64,000 nucleotides of DNA from Clostridiales bacterium (GTDB lineage Bacteria > Bacillota > Clostridia > Christensenellales > Aristaeellaceae). The position numbers and the translations under genes are program-made. Each line of letters starts with the position of its first letter. Within the stretch, counting starts at the first letter, position 1. Shown here in pieces: positions 1 to 7,516 of this stretch. The DNA is taken from NCBI GenBank assembly GCA_012837965.1, contig DUQF01000031.1, positions 1 to 64,000 on the forward strand, given 5' to 3'. The notes below the pieces were generated by a model. That model was given only the letters and a program-made list of their open reading frames with translations, searched no databases and was not told the DNA's origin.

Positions 1-147
1 CAAATAGTACGGCTGGCGGGAAGGCAATTCGCAAAAAACGGAAAAATCAAAACTGATACGCTCAAAGAAATCATGTCGCCCATGATACCCCGGAAGAAGT
101 ATACGCGAAAATCGCGAACAGTAGTTACTAACCCGCAATCTGAGTAA
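1..147 (+). CDS. C-terminal tail of an unrecognised protein (partial)
   Basis: An open frame enters the window at base 1 and stops at TAA 145-147, giving 48 residues rich in lysine and arginine (it includes PMIPRKKYTRKSR). Its 5' part lies outside the window, so no domain can be seen and I do not recognise the family. It ends 52 bases before the kinase-like gene. It could also be a chance open frame, because 48 codons is short. Confidence 0.3.
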   Translation, partial: QIVRLAGRQFAKNGKIKTDTLKEIMSPMIPRKKYTRKSRTVVTNPQSE

Positions 148-199
148 ATGAAGTATTGTTTGCAACGTTCTTTCACCATAATAAAGAAAAGGACACAAA

Positions 200-751
200 A
201 TGATAAACAATTTAGAGGTATGTGGTAAAGTATACCAAATCATCCGCCTGCTTGGCCACGGTAAGGGTGGCTATTCCTATCTTGCCAAAAGAAATAATCA
301 GGAAGTGGTCCTCAAGCAAATTCACCATGAACCTTGCGACTACTATACCTTTGGCAATAAAATCGAGGCAGAACTCCATGACTATCATCGGCTGAAAAAT
401 GCTGGAATCAGAATGCCTGAGATGATCGCCATAGATATGAAAGCTGAGCGGATTATAAAAGAATATATCAAAGGAAAAACCATTTTTGAGTTTGTCCGGC
501 AAGGTGTTTCGGTTGAGCCGTACCTTGAACAGGTGAAAAACATGGCAGCTAAGGCCAAAGCCGCGGGGCTGAATATCGATTATTTCCCGACCAATTTCGT
601 GGTGCAAAACGATCTTCTCTATTATGTGGATTATGAATGCAACAGTTATATGGACGAGTGGAGTTTTGAAAACTGGGGCATCAAATATTGGTCAAGGACA
701 CCGGAATTTGAGCAATATCTTCAGCAGCTAAATGAAAAATGGTCAGTTTGA
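200..751 (+). CDS. small protein-kinase-like protein (RIO/Ser-Thr kinase fold)
   Basis: This 183-residue protein carries the skeleton of a minimal protein kinase. There is a glycine-rich loop GHGKGGYSY at about 19-27, an ATP-binding-type lysine in VVLKQ (K39), a catalytic-loop-like NIDYFPTN (D127 and N132 with the canonical spacing of five) and a metal-binding-type aspartate in YYVDYE (D144). The C-terminal lobe is very short, as in small Firmicutes kinase-like proteins of the RIO/YrzF type. The HRD histidine is replaced by asparagine. The start is set by the AAAGGA site about 8 bases upstream. Its substrate cannot be told. It could be a protein kinase or a small-molecule phosphotransferase. 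Confidence 0.65.
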   Translation: MINNLEVCGKVYQIIRLLGHGKGGYSYLAKRNNQEVVLKQIHHEPCDYYTFGNKIEAELHDYHRLKNAGIRMPEMIAIDMKAERIIKEYIKGKTIFEFVRQGVSVEPYLEQVKNMAAKAKAAGLNIDYFPTNFVVQNDLLYYVDYECNSYMDEWSFENWGIKYWSRTPEFEQYLQQLNEKWSV

Positions 752-840
752 TTGGTTGGGAGCAAATTTTGCTAGGATGAAGGTCGTTAAAACAATTGTC
801 AAACAGAAGATGCTAAAAGAGAAAAACAGAGGATAAAACT

Positions 841-1641
841 ATGTATTGGGATACACACTTACATTGTTATTTTTCAACGGACAGTCAAGCAAAGCCCGAA
901 GATATGGTTGAGGCGGCCATTGATAAAGGCCTAAAGGGAATTTGCTTTACTGACCATATGGAACATGAATATGCTACCGGCAAACCTTTCACTTTTGACC
1001 CGGACACTTATTTTAATGAATTGCGCATCTTACAGGAAAAGTACCAGAACATTCTACCGATTTGCATCGGCGTGGAGCTTGGCATACAGCCTCACTTAAT
1101 AGAATCTTACGAGCAGATGGTTACGAACTATGCCTTTGACCAAGTCATTGCGTCTTCTCATACGGTTCATGGGCGTGACCCTTATTATCCGGTTTTTTTT
1201 GAAAATCGAACAGAAGAAGAGGCTCATCGGGAATATTTCTTGGCCACCCTAAAAAACCTTGAAATGTTTGATGATTTTGATATCTATGGCCATATCGACT
1301 ATGTGGTACGCTATGGACCCAATCAAAACAAAAACTTCCGTTACGAAACCCACTGTGATATTCTGGAGCAGATTTTTCGTGTGCTGATTGAAAAAGGCAA
1401 GGGCATCGAAATAAATATGGCGGGGTATAAATATGGCTTAAACCAACCCAATCCGTCGATAGCAATCATCAAAAGATACAGGGAATTGGGCGGAGAAATT
1501 ATAACAATTGGCTCGGACGCGCATAAGCCCGAACATGTAGCGTATGAATTTTTAAGGCTAAAAGAAATCCTCCAATATACCGGTTTCACCCATTATACGG
1601 TGTTTCAAAAAAGACAGCCGGTATTTTATACAGTTCCATAA
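841..1641 (+). CDS. PHP-domain histidinol-phosphatase family protein
   Basis: This 266-residue protein belongs to the PHP metallophosphatase superfamily, HisK/HisJ-like branch. Such proteins remove phosphate from L-histidinol phosphate using a trinuclear metal site. Metal-ligand motifs are visible in order: DTHLHCYFS near the N-terminus, FTDHMEH (about 37-43), the VELG glutamate (about 79), ASSHTVHG (about 104), YGHIDY (about 150) and GSDAHKPEH near the C-terminus. The length is typical. No other histidine-biosynthesis gene lies nearby, so a different phosphate ester may be its substrate. A second family member is at 49506-50306. The ribosome site AGAGGA precedes ATG 841. Confidence 0.82.
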   Translation: MYWDTHLHCYFSTDSQAKPEDMVEAAIDKGLKGICFTDHMEHEYATGKPFTFDPDTYFNELRILQEKYQNILPICIGVELGIQPHLIESYEQMVTNYAFDQVIASSHTVHGRDPYYPVFFENRTEEEAHREYFLATLKNLEMFDDFDIYGHIDYVVRYGPNQNKNFRYETHCDILEQIFRVLIEKGKGIEINMAGYKYGLNQPNPSIAIIKRYRELGGEIITIGSDAHKPEHVAYEFLRLKEILQYTGFTHYTVFQKRQPVFYTVP

Positions 1642-1667
1642 TCAAAATACTTAAACGGAGAGCAATC

Positions 1668-2243
1668 ATGAGAATCGAAAAAGACAACATCACAATCCGC
1701 AGCGCGCAGGCGCACGATGCCAAAACGCTCAACGCATGGTGGAATGACGGGCGCGTCATGGAGCACGCGGGTTTTCCAAACGGGCTTGGACAGCCGATGG
1801 AAGAAACCCTGCGTCAAATCAATGAAAACCGTAATTCCATCAATCAGCGTTGCATGATTGAAATAGATGGGACGCCGGTTGGCGAACTCAACTATAAGAT
1901 TCATTCAGATAAGGCGGCCGCTTTTCCCGGCTGGAAAATTTGTGAAACAGACTACCAAAACAAGGGTTACGGAACGAAAATCATCCTCACGCTGTTTGAA
2001 TTTCTTTTCACGGATGAGAAAATCAACTCCCTTGGCAAAATAGAGCGCATTGTCTGGGACACCACATTGGAAAACACACGAGCGCAGCATGTGTACGAAA
2101 GTAAAATCGGCGCCACAAAAACTAAAGTCGAAGAAAACGCCTGGCAGGATCAGCTTGGCGTTTGGCGCACCGCCGTGCATTATGAAATAACAAGAAAGCA
2201 GTTTTATGCTTTGCATTTTCCCGCAGTCAACAAACAACAATAA
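1668..2243 (+). CDS. GNAT family N-acetyltransferase
   Basis: This is a 191-residue acetyltransferase of the GNAT superfamily, which transfers acetyl from acetyl-CoA to an amine. It has the N-terminal beta strand ITIRSAQAHDA, the central strand with PVGELNY, and the acetyl-CoA-binding motif A around YQNKGYGTKII (Q/R-x-x-G-x-G/A type). The C-terminal part (TLENTRAQHVYES) matches the usual NxxAxxxYE segment. The substrate is unknown. AGAG lies just upstream of ATG 1668, and the following ParB-like gene starts 4 bases after the stop, so the two are probably co-transcribed. Confidence 0.8.
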   Translation: MRIEKDNITIRSAQAHDAKTLNAWWNDGRVMEHAGFPNGLGQPMEETLRQINENRNSINQRCMIEIDGTPVGELNYKIHSDKAAAFPGWKICETDYQNKGYGTKIILTLFEFLFTDEKINSLGKIERIVWDTTLENTRAQHVYESKIGATKTKVEENAWQDQLGVWRTAVHYEITRKQFYALHFPAVNKQQ

Positions 2244-2247
2244 AAGA

Positions 2248-2862
2248 ATGCGCTTTGTAAGAATCAATAGCTATACTGACAGTCGGTTTTCACAGGCTGT
2301 GCTATACCAGCACGGCAACTATTTGATTAACGATAAACCCTACGAAGTAGAAATTATATCGCAAGGCGCTGCTATTGTACGTGGAGAAACCCCCGCAAAT
2401 TATCCCGAATTAATTCAGGAGTTTCTTTTCCACGCACCACATATCCATACATTTGTAGATGGTCAAGGAAACATCATTGCTGAAGTTCCAAAACCGAAAC
2501 TGATTGAACTCAATTTAGACCAAATTCAACCATCGCAGTTTTTTATTGACGAAACGAAGCTTGCCGCCGTCAAAACCTTTATCAAAAACGAGGGTGATAT
2601 TATTATTCAAGTGTGGCCATGGAACAGGCGGTACGTCGCGCTTGATGGGCATACCCGCTTATACCTTGCTGTACAAAAGCAGTATACAAAGGTAAACGCC
2701 GTGGAAAGTGAAACGGATGAATACACCCTATACTTTGTAACGGAAGCGCAAAGGAGGGATGTGTTTAGTCCAAAGGACATGCAAAAACTTTCGCATGAAG
2801 CCTACCAAACAAAGTGGCACAGATTTTGCGATAATTATTTTAAAGAGAGGGAATCCTTATGA
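2248..2862 (+). CDS. ParB/sulfiredoxin-like domain protein
   Basis: This is a 204-residue protein of unknown role. Its middle (about residues 87-160) looks like a ParB/Srx-type domain: a strand-helix region LDQIQPSQFFID followed by VALDGHTRLYLA, which corresponds to the DGHHRxxA nucleotide-binding motif of ParB-like folds. The frame is open from 2206, inside the previous gene, but ATG 2248 just after that gene's stop is the natural start. It overlaps the next GNAT gene by 4 bases (ATGA). It is not a chromosome-partitioning ParB, because no HTH domain is visible. A nucleotide-binding or NTP-modifying role is only inference. Confidence 0.6.
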   Translation: MRFVRINSYTDSRFSQAVLYQHGNYLINDKPYEVEIISQGAAIVRGETPANYPELIQEFLFHAPHIHTFVDGQGNIIAEVPKPKLIELNLDQIQPSQFFIDETKLAAVKTFIKNEGDIIIQVWPWNRRYVALDGHTRLYLAVQKQYTKVNAVESETDEYTLYFVTEAQRRDVFSPKDMQKLSHEAYQTKWHRFCDNYFKERESL

Positions 2863-3422
2863 ATCATCAAGGCACAGCCACCATCCAAACAGACCGGCTT
2901 ATTCTTCGGCAATTGACTTTGGACGATGTCCAAGCCGCTTTTCGCAACTGGACAAACGACCCGAAGGTCACGGAGTTTTTGGCTTGGCTGCCGCATGGAA
3001 ACATTGAGGTAACAAAAAGCGTTTTCTCGGGGTGGATTGCCAAGTACGCTGAGCCGGATTTTTACCAGTGGGCCATTGTAGTAAAAGACATCAATGAACC
3101 CATCGGCACCATTACTGTCAATACAATTGACGAAAAAACCGACACGGTTCAAATCGGCTACTGCATCGGCAGCTCTTGGTGGCATAAGGGTTACACCAGC
3201 GAAGCCTTTTGCGCCGTCATTTCTTTTTTATTTGAAAAGGTTGGGGTGCAGCGAATTGAAGCGCACCATGACCCCGAAAACCCCAATTCCGGCAAAGTCA
3301 TGCGCAAATGCGGCCTAAGCTATGAAGGCACATTGAGGAAGGCCTCCAAGAGCAACCGAGGCATTAAGGATTCCTGCGTTTATAGTATACTTGCGCCGGA
3401 ATATTTTAAACAGCAATCTTAA
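2859..3422 (+). CDS. GNAT family N-acetyltransferase (RimJ/RimL type)
   Basis: This 187-residue acetyltransferase begins with TDRLILRQLTLDD, the hallmark of the RimJ/RimL/SpeG-type GNAT group that acetylates protein N-termini or small amines. The motif A region is YCIGSSWWHKGYTSEA, and the ending ENPNSGKVMRKCGLSYEG matches the usual NxxSxxVxEKxGF segment. The GAGAGGGAA ribosome site is 6 bases from the start. It is translationally coupled to the ParB-like gene by a 4-base overlap, so kinase, phosphatase and acetyltransferases form a run of accessory genes on one strand. Confidence 0.82.
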   Translation: MNHQGTATIQTDRLILRQLTLDDVQAAFRNWTNDPKVTEFLAWLPHGNIEVTKSVFSGWIAKYAEPDFYQWAIVVKDINEPIGTITVNTIDEKTDTVQIGYCIGSSWWHKGYTSEAFCAVISFLFEKVGVQRIEAHHDPENPNSGKVMRKCGLSYEGTLRKASKSNRGIKDSCVYSILAPEYFKQQS

Positions 3423-3476
3423 GTTAGATAAAAACACCATAAAACCTATTTTTTAAAAATCCCCTTACGTCATGTA

Positions 3477-3507
3477 TTGCTCGTAACGCTGCGTCATGCT
3501 CTAAAAT
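3477..3507 (+). promoter_or_regulatory. MerR-type promoter with 19-bp spacer
   Basis: TTGCTC (3477-3482) and TAAAAT (3502-3507) are separated by 19 bp, the over-long spacer that MerR-family activators untwist. An inverted pair TTACG (3465-3469) / CGTAA (3482-3486) and a direct repeat CGTCATG (3468 and 3492) lie across it. It sits 24 bp before the MerR gene, so autoregulation of the operon is likely. Confidence 0.55.
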
Positions 3508-3530
3508 GCATGATGAAAGGAGGTAAGGCT

Positions 3531-4265
3531 ATGTCAAAATATACGACAGGAGAAATCGCAAAGCTTTGCGGCGTGACCGTCCGCACGGTGCAATACTACG
3601 ATACTCGCGGTATTCTTGTACCAACGGAGCTTTCCGAGGGCGGAAGGCGGCTCTATTCAGAAGATGATCTTGAGCGAATGAAAATCATCTGCTTTTTGCG
3701 TGATCTGGGGCTTCCCATTGATTCAATCGGACAGCTTCTTTCCGAAGAGAATCCCGGCAATGTTATTTCCCTACTGCTTGAGCAGCAGGAACAGACCTTA
3801 AAGGAAGAAATTGATGAACGAACCCGACAGCTTAGCAAGCTTGAAGGGCTCAAAGAAGGCTTAAAGTCGGTTAAGCATTTTTCTGTCCAATCCATTGGCG
3901 ACATAGCCCACATTATGTCAAACAAAGAAAAACTAAAAAAAGTACACAAAATCTTAGTATTAACCGGGTTGCCGGTCTCGCTGTTTCAGCTAACCACCAT
4001 TGCCCTATGGATTCTAAAAGGATATTGGTGGCTATTTGTTCTTTGGCTTGCGGTTGCTATCCCCTATGGTATTATTGCTTCACGCTACTATTTTGGGCAT
4101 GTTGCCTATATCTGCCCACAATGCCACACTATTTTTAAGCCGACCTTGAAAGAAGCGCTCTTTGCCAGGCACACGCCATCCACCCGCAAGTTAAGCTGCA
4201 CTGCCTGCGGGCATCATGGTTTCTGCGTTGAAACCTACGGAAAGGAGCTGGCAAATCATGGATAA
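3531..4265 (+). CDS. MerR family transcriptional regulator with membrane and zinc-ribbon tail
   Basis: This is a 244-residue regulator. Its N-terminus is a MerR winged helix (YTTGEIAKLCGVTVRTVQYYD, about 3-23, with GRRLYSEDDLERM after it), followed by a long helical coiled coil (about 75-115). Two hydrophobic segments (about 140-180) and a four-cysteine zinc ribbon (CPQC...CTAC) complete it. A membrane-attached MerR protein with a zinc ribbon suggests sensing at the membrane. The frame is open upstream, but the AAAGGAGG site fixes ATG 3531. It heads an operon with a PLDc_N protein and an ABC transporter, which it likely controls. Confidence 0.78.
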   Translation: MSKYTTGEIAKLCGVTVRTVQYYDTRGILVPTELSEGGRRLYSEDDLERMKIICFLRDLGLPIDSIGQLLSEENPGNVISLLLEQQEQTLKEEIDERTRQLSKLEGLKEGLKSVKHFSVQSIGDIAHIMSNKEKLKKVHKILVLTGLPVSLFQLTTIALWILKGYWWLFVLWLAVAIPYGIIASRYYFGHVAYICPQCHTIFKPTLKEALFARHTPSTRKLSCTACGHHGFCVETYGKELANHG

Positions 4266-4461
4266 AATCAAAGAATTTCTTCCTTTTTTAATTCCCCTTG
4301 TGCTGGCACAGTTTGCCCTGCTGGGATACACCCTACATCATATCCTTACGCACGACAGCTATAAAAGAGGCAATCGAAAAACCTGGCTTATCATTACCAT
4401 TGTGTTGATGAATTTTGTCGGCCCCATCCTCTATTTTGTCTTTGGTAAGGAGGATGCTTGA
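4258..4461 (+). CDS. small membrane protein, PLDc_N (YxlE-like) domain
   Basis: This 67-residue protein has two membrane segments (about 6-28 and 43-62) and the closing pattern NFVGPILYFVFGK, typical of the PLDc_N domain found in Bacillus subtilis YxlE. The start ATG 4258 overlaps the end of the MerR gene by 8 bases and follows GGAGCTGG. The stop overlaps the ATPase start (TGATG). In B. subtilis, yxlE stands directly before the ABC genes yxlFG in the sigY operon, where it has been linked to negative control. The same order here suggests a regulatory or accessory role for the transporter. Confidence 0.75.
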   Translation: MDKIKEFLPFLIPLVLAQFALLGYTLHHILTHDSYKRGNRKTWLIITIVLMNFVGPILYFVFGKEDA

Positions 4462-5360
4462 TGGAACTATTAAACATCACTAACCTTCACAAACGTTTTG
4501 GAAATAAAGAAGTGCTAAAGGGGCTTAACCTAACTGTGCCTCAAAACAGCATCTTCGGTTTCATCGGCAAAAATGGCGCAGGTAAAACCACAACCATGAA
4601 AACAATCCTTGGCCTTATCAAACCGGAAGAAGGCGCCGTCAAAGTAGATGGTAAAAAGGTGATCTATGGAAAAACAAAAACCAATCGGCACATCGGATAT
4701 CTTCCTGATGTGCCGGCCTTCTACTCCTTTATGACAGCAAAAGAATATCTTGCCTTCTGTGGTGAAATTGCCGGAATGGATAAGGCTCAAATCAAAACCC
4801 GAAGTGAAGAGTTGCTGTCACTTGTTGGCCTTGAAAACGAAAGGCATCGTATCAAAGGTTTTTCAAGAGGCATGAAGCAGCGCCTCGGTATTGCCCAAGC
4901 CTTACTTGGTCACCCAAAACTGCTGATTTGTGACGAACCTACGTCTGCCCTTGACCCGGTGGGCAGAAAAGAAATCTTAGACATTCTAAAGTCCATACAG
5001 ATAGAAACCACGGTACTTTTTTCCACACATATTCTTTCCGATGTGGAGCGCATCTGCACCGATGTGGCTTTCCTTGATAATGGCAGAATCAGCATGCAAG
5101 GTAAACTTGCTGATCTTAAATCCAGCTACCGAAGGGAAGAATACCTTCTGGAACTTGATAATGAAGAGGATAAACAAACGCTTTTACGGGTTTTTCCCGA
5201 AATAAAGAAAAACAAAGAAGGCGCTCTTACCTTTTATGAAAGTGAGCATTCGCTATTTGATGTGCTGAAATTCATCACAGCCAAAAAAGTAGCCCTTCTG
5301 AAAGTTCAGCGAATGGAACCCTCCCTTGAAAGCCTGTTCATGGAGGTGGTGGAAAAATGA
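4461..5360 (+). CDS. ABC transporter ATP-binding protein (YxlF-like)
   Basis: This is a 299-residue ABC ATPase. It has Walker A GKNGAGKTTT (about 38-47), the signature FSRGMKQRLGIAQ (about 134-146), Walker B LLICDEPTSALDP (about 153-165) and a switch histidine in FSTHIL. A C-terminal domain of about 90 residues (after about 210) is typical of the drug/antibiotic export type (YxlF, BcrA). ATG 4461 is preferred over the TTG one codon earlier because of the spacing to AAGGAGG. It overlaps the permease gene by 4 bases. It powers export through the partner permease; the substrate is unknown. Confidence 0.88.
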   Translation: MELLNITNLHKRFGNKEVLKGLNLTVPQNSIFGFIGKNGAGKTTTMKTILGLIKPEEGAVKVDGKKVIYGKTKTNRHIGYLPDVPAFYSFMTAKEYLAFCGEIAGMDKAQIKTRSEELLSLVGLENERHRIKGFSRGMKQRLGIAQALLGHPKLLICDEPTSALDPVGRKEILDILKSIQIETTVLFSTHILSDVERICTDVAFLDNGRISMQGKLADLKSSYRREEYLLELDNEEDKQTLLRVFPEIKKNKEGALTFYESEHSLFDVLKFITAKKVALLKVQRMEPSLESLFMEVVEK

Positions 5361-6127
5361 AAACTATGCTTGCCTTCATCAAAAAGGAATGGATGGAGCA
5401 GGTTCGCTCAGGGCAGCTCATCATCCTCGGCATTATTTTTGTCTTGCTGGGCATCATGAACCCCGCTATCGCAAAGTTAACTCCCTGGCTTGTTGAAATC
5501 ATGGCAGAAACGCTTGCCCAAAGCGGCGTGATTGTTGGTACTGTAACAGTCAATGCACTTGACTCTTGGCAACAGTTTTTCAAAAATGCTCCCCTTGGGC
5601 TCATCGCCTTTATCATCATTCAAAGTAGGATCTTCACTAAGGAACATCAATCAGGCACCCTTGTATTGGTGGTTACACGAGGAATGGACCGCACCAAAAT
5701 TTTGGTCGCAAAAGCAACTTCGCTTGTCGCTCTCTGGTCGGTTGGTTACTGGCTCAGCTTCACTATCACTTATGGATATAATGGCTACTTTTGGGACAAC
5801 GACATAGCACATAATCTCTTATTTTCTGTTGTCTGCTGGTGGCTTTTCGGATTACTAATGGTAAGCCTGGTCGTGCTGTTTTCCACAATGGCAAAGTCAA
5901 ATACTGGTGTTATTGCTGGAGTGGGGTTTTCAGCGCTTGTTCTCTACATGATCAGTTTTTACCCAAAGCTTAGTCCCTATACGCCCACGCTTTTAACCGC
6001 TGGTAATGCGCTTGTTCGTGGTTTGAAAAAAATTCGGGAATACCAAAACTCAGTTGCCACAACATTTGCATTAATAGTCCTGTGTTTTACCCTGTGTATT
6101 CCGATTTTTAATAAAAAGCAATTGTAG
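5357..6127 (+). CDS. ABC transporter permease (YxlG/ABC-2 type)
   Basis: This 256-residue membrane protein has about six hydrophobic segments. It begins with an amphipathic stretch (MLAFIKKEWMEQVRSGQ) typical of ABC-2 type permeases, and a cytoplasmic loop (IFTKEHQSGTLVLVV, about 90-105) resembles the coupling region seen in YxlG/NosY proteins. It is coupled by an ATGA overlap to the ATPase and is the last gene of the MerR operon. It forms the channel half of the exporter. Confidence 0.82.
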   Translation: MKTMLAFIKKEWMEQVRSGQLIILGIIFVLLGIMNPAIAKLTPWLVEIMAETLAQSGVIVGTVTVNALDSWQQFFKNAPLGLIAFIIIQSRIFTKEHQSGTLVLVVTRGMDRTKILVAKATSLVALWSVGYWLSFTITYGYNGYFWDNDIAHNLLFSVVCWWLFGLLMVSLVVLFSTMAKSNTGVIAGVGFSALVLYMISFYPKLSPYTPTLLTAGNALVRGLKKIREYQNSVATTFALIVLCFTLCIPIFNKKQL

Positions 6128-6307
6128 GGAAAGTCTTTTTTCATTATAAAAACTGTTCCGCTTCCTTCCATGTGGTTAGCTTTGCCGAGATTGTTGACGG
6201 CAAGATTGTTGCCCTTGATGAATTACTGGGCGGATGACGGCTCTCCCGGGTGGAGGCGGAAAATGAATATCGGTCAGCCGATTTTGAAAAACAAGTCCGC
6301 TCAATAA
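6128..6307 (+). pseudogene. SnoaL/NTF2-like protein remnant, frameshifted
   Basis: Right after the permease stop, a frame reads SFHVVSFAEIVDGKIVALDE and then runs into LLGG and a stop at about 6226. Removing one T near 6219 restores DEYWADDGSPGWRRKMNIG and continues to a stop at 6305-6307. The pattern of a valine/isoleucine strand with DGKI, then EYW-DDG-P-WR, then IG, is the C-terminal end of SnoaL/NTF2-like proteins of about 120 residues. Only about the last 55 residues remain, so the gene is both 5'-truncated and frameshifted. A sequencing error could explain the frameshift but not the missing N-terminus. Confidence 0.55.
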
Positions 6308-6538
6308 AAACAAGGTTGAGCAATACTTGACTATATCCACCTTCCATGTTTTTTGATGTGATGGCTTTTTCTTTCTCCAGCATAACTACATATCATAATA
6401 CGTTCAGCAAAACAGCCGACAAAATTTTCAATGTAACGATTGCCATATTAAAATGGCTAAATTTTGATAGGAAATTTTTATAAAAAAGCGTATAATAGAG
6501 ATGTATCTATGACCTATTATCCAGTGGAGGACAAGTAA
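6308..6538 (+). other. intergenic region before the hydrolase gene
   Basis: These AT-rich 231 bases hold no coding frame that I can support. A good -10 box TATAAT lies at 6491-6496, and TTGATA at 6464-6469 is 21 bp upstream, too far for a normal -35. The ribosome site GTGGAGG is at about 6524-6530. Confidence 0.4.
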
Positions 6539-7240
6539 ATGAAAAGAGCCATCCTATTTATTCACGGGATTGTTGGGCACCCTAACCAGTTTAGGCTCTT
6601 TGACCCCTTTATCCCCCAAAATGTCGATAGTTATTATCTCTTGCTCAAAGGGCACGGCGGCAGTGTAGATGATTTTGCCAAAGCCACCATGAAAGACTGG
6701 CAAAAACAGGTGGATGAAAAAATAGAAGAATTATCCAATCGCTACGATGCCATCTACCTTGTAGGCCACTCAATGGGTACGCTGTTTAGCCTACAACGAA
6801 TGAATCACCCCAGAGTAAAAGGGCTGTTTTTGCTTGCTGTTCCCCTATCCATAGGTGTGAAATTTAGGCCTTTTCTCGCTACGGCTCGTTACGTCTGCAG
6901 CAACCCAAACAACCCGAACCGTGCACCCGCCGACCCTAGGATAGGCGTCAAACCTGACCCAAGGCTATGGAAATACATAAAATGGCTGCCTAACCTCCAT
7001 TCATTACTTAAAGAAATCAGACGTACAAGGAAGTTAATTAAAAATCAAACACCCAAAATCCCCTGTGTAATTTTCCAATCAGCCAAGGATGAGCTGGTCA
7101 GCCACAAGACGGCAAAGTTGCTTGAAGAAGCAGGCTATTGTGTCCGGTGGTTAAAGCACTCCGCTCACCACGTATATACGGCAGAGGACGCGGAAATATT
7201 AAAACAGGCCTTTTGTCGATGGATTCTGGGAACTTGTTAA
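6539..7240 (+). CDS. alpha/beta hydrolase (carboxylesterase-like)
   Basis: This 233-residue cytoplasmic protein has the alpha/beta-hydrolase fold. The N-terminal strand AILFIHGIVGHP supplies the oxyanion HG, LLKGHG is the usual loop, GHSMG (about 76-80) is the nucleophile elbow, an acidic residue lies in QSAKDELV, and the catalytic histidine lies in LKHSAHHVY. It resembles the monoacylglycerol-lipase/carboxylesterase branch (Est30 type). No signal peptide is seen. The substrate is unknown. It appears to be a single-gene unit. Confidence 0.82.
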   Translation: MKRAILFIHGIVGHPNQFRLFDPFIPQNVDSYYLLLKGHGGSVDDFAKATMKDWQKQVDEKIEELSNRYDAIYLVGHSMGTLFSLQRMNHPRVKGLFLLAVPLSIGVKFRPFLATARYVCSNPNNPNRAPADPRIGVKPDPRLWKYIKWLPNLHSLLKEIRRTRKLIKNQTPKIPCVIFQSAKDELVSHKTAKLLEEAGYCVRWLKHSAHHVYTAEDAEILKQAFCRWILGTC

Positions 7241-7468
7241 TTGTCGGCTTCTCCGGTGAGGGGCTGTTTTTAATAGCTGTGTTCTGCCTTAGCATTGTGC
7301 TTGGGTGTGCCAGGGCAAGTCTATTTTGATTTCTAAAATCTAAGCTGTTTGGTTAAACATTTTCGGTTGCTCAAAAACTGAGGATTCCGTTATTTTCTTC
7401 ATAACTTCTCTCTATCCAATAGGTATGGTACTCCCACACAAAAACCATTTAACAAAGCAGCCGAATAA

Positions 7469-7497
7469 TTGACAATAATGCCACAAAACTGTACACT
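7469..7497 (+). promoter_or_regulatory. promoter of the pyrophosphatase gene
   Basis: TTGACA (7469-7474) and TACACT (7492-7497) are 17 bp apart, a near-consensus sigma-A promoter. AAAAGGAGG follows about 7 bases later and ATG 7517 lies 19 bp downstream, so the leader is very short. The 228 bases between the hydrolase stop and this promoter show nothing else. Confidence 0.75.
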
Positions 7498-7516
7498 TAC
7501 AAAAAAAGGAGGTAAT

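Noticed and set aside
6464..6496. TTGATA/TATAAT as a full promoter for the hydrolase gene
   Set aside because: The spacer is 21 bp, so only the -10 box is kept in the notes.
7241..7329. Hydrophobic peptide after the alpha/beta hydrolase gene
   Set aside because: It continues a frame shadowing the hydrolase gene, and has no start codon with a ribosome site of its own in the gap.
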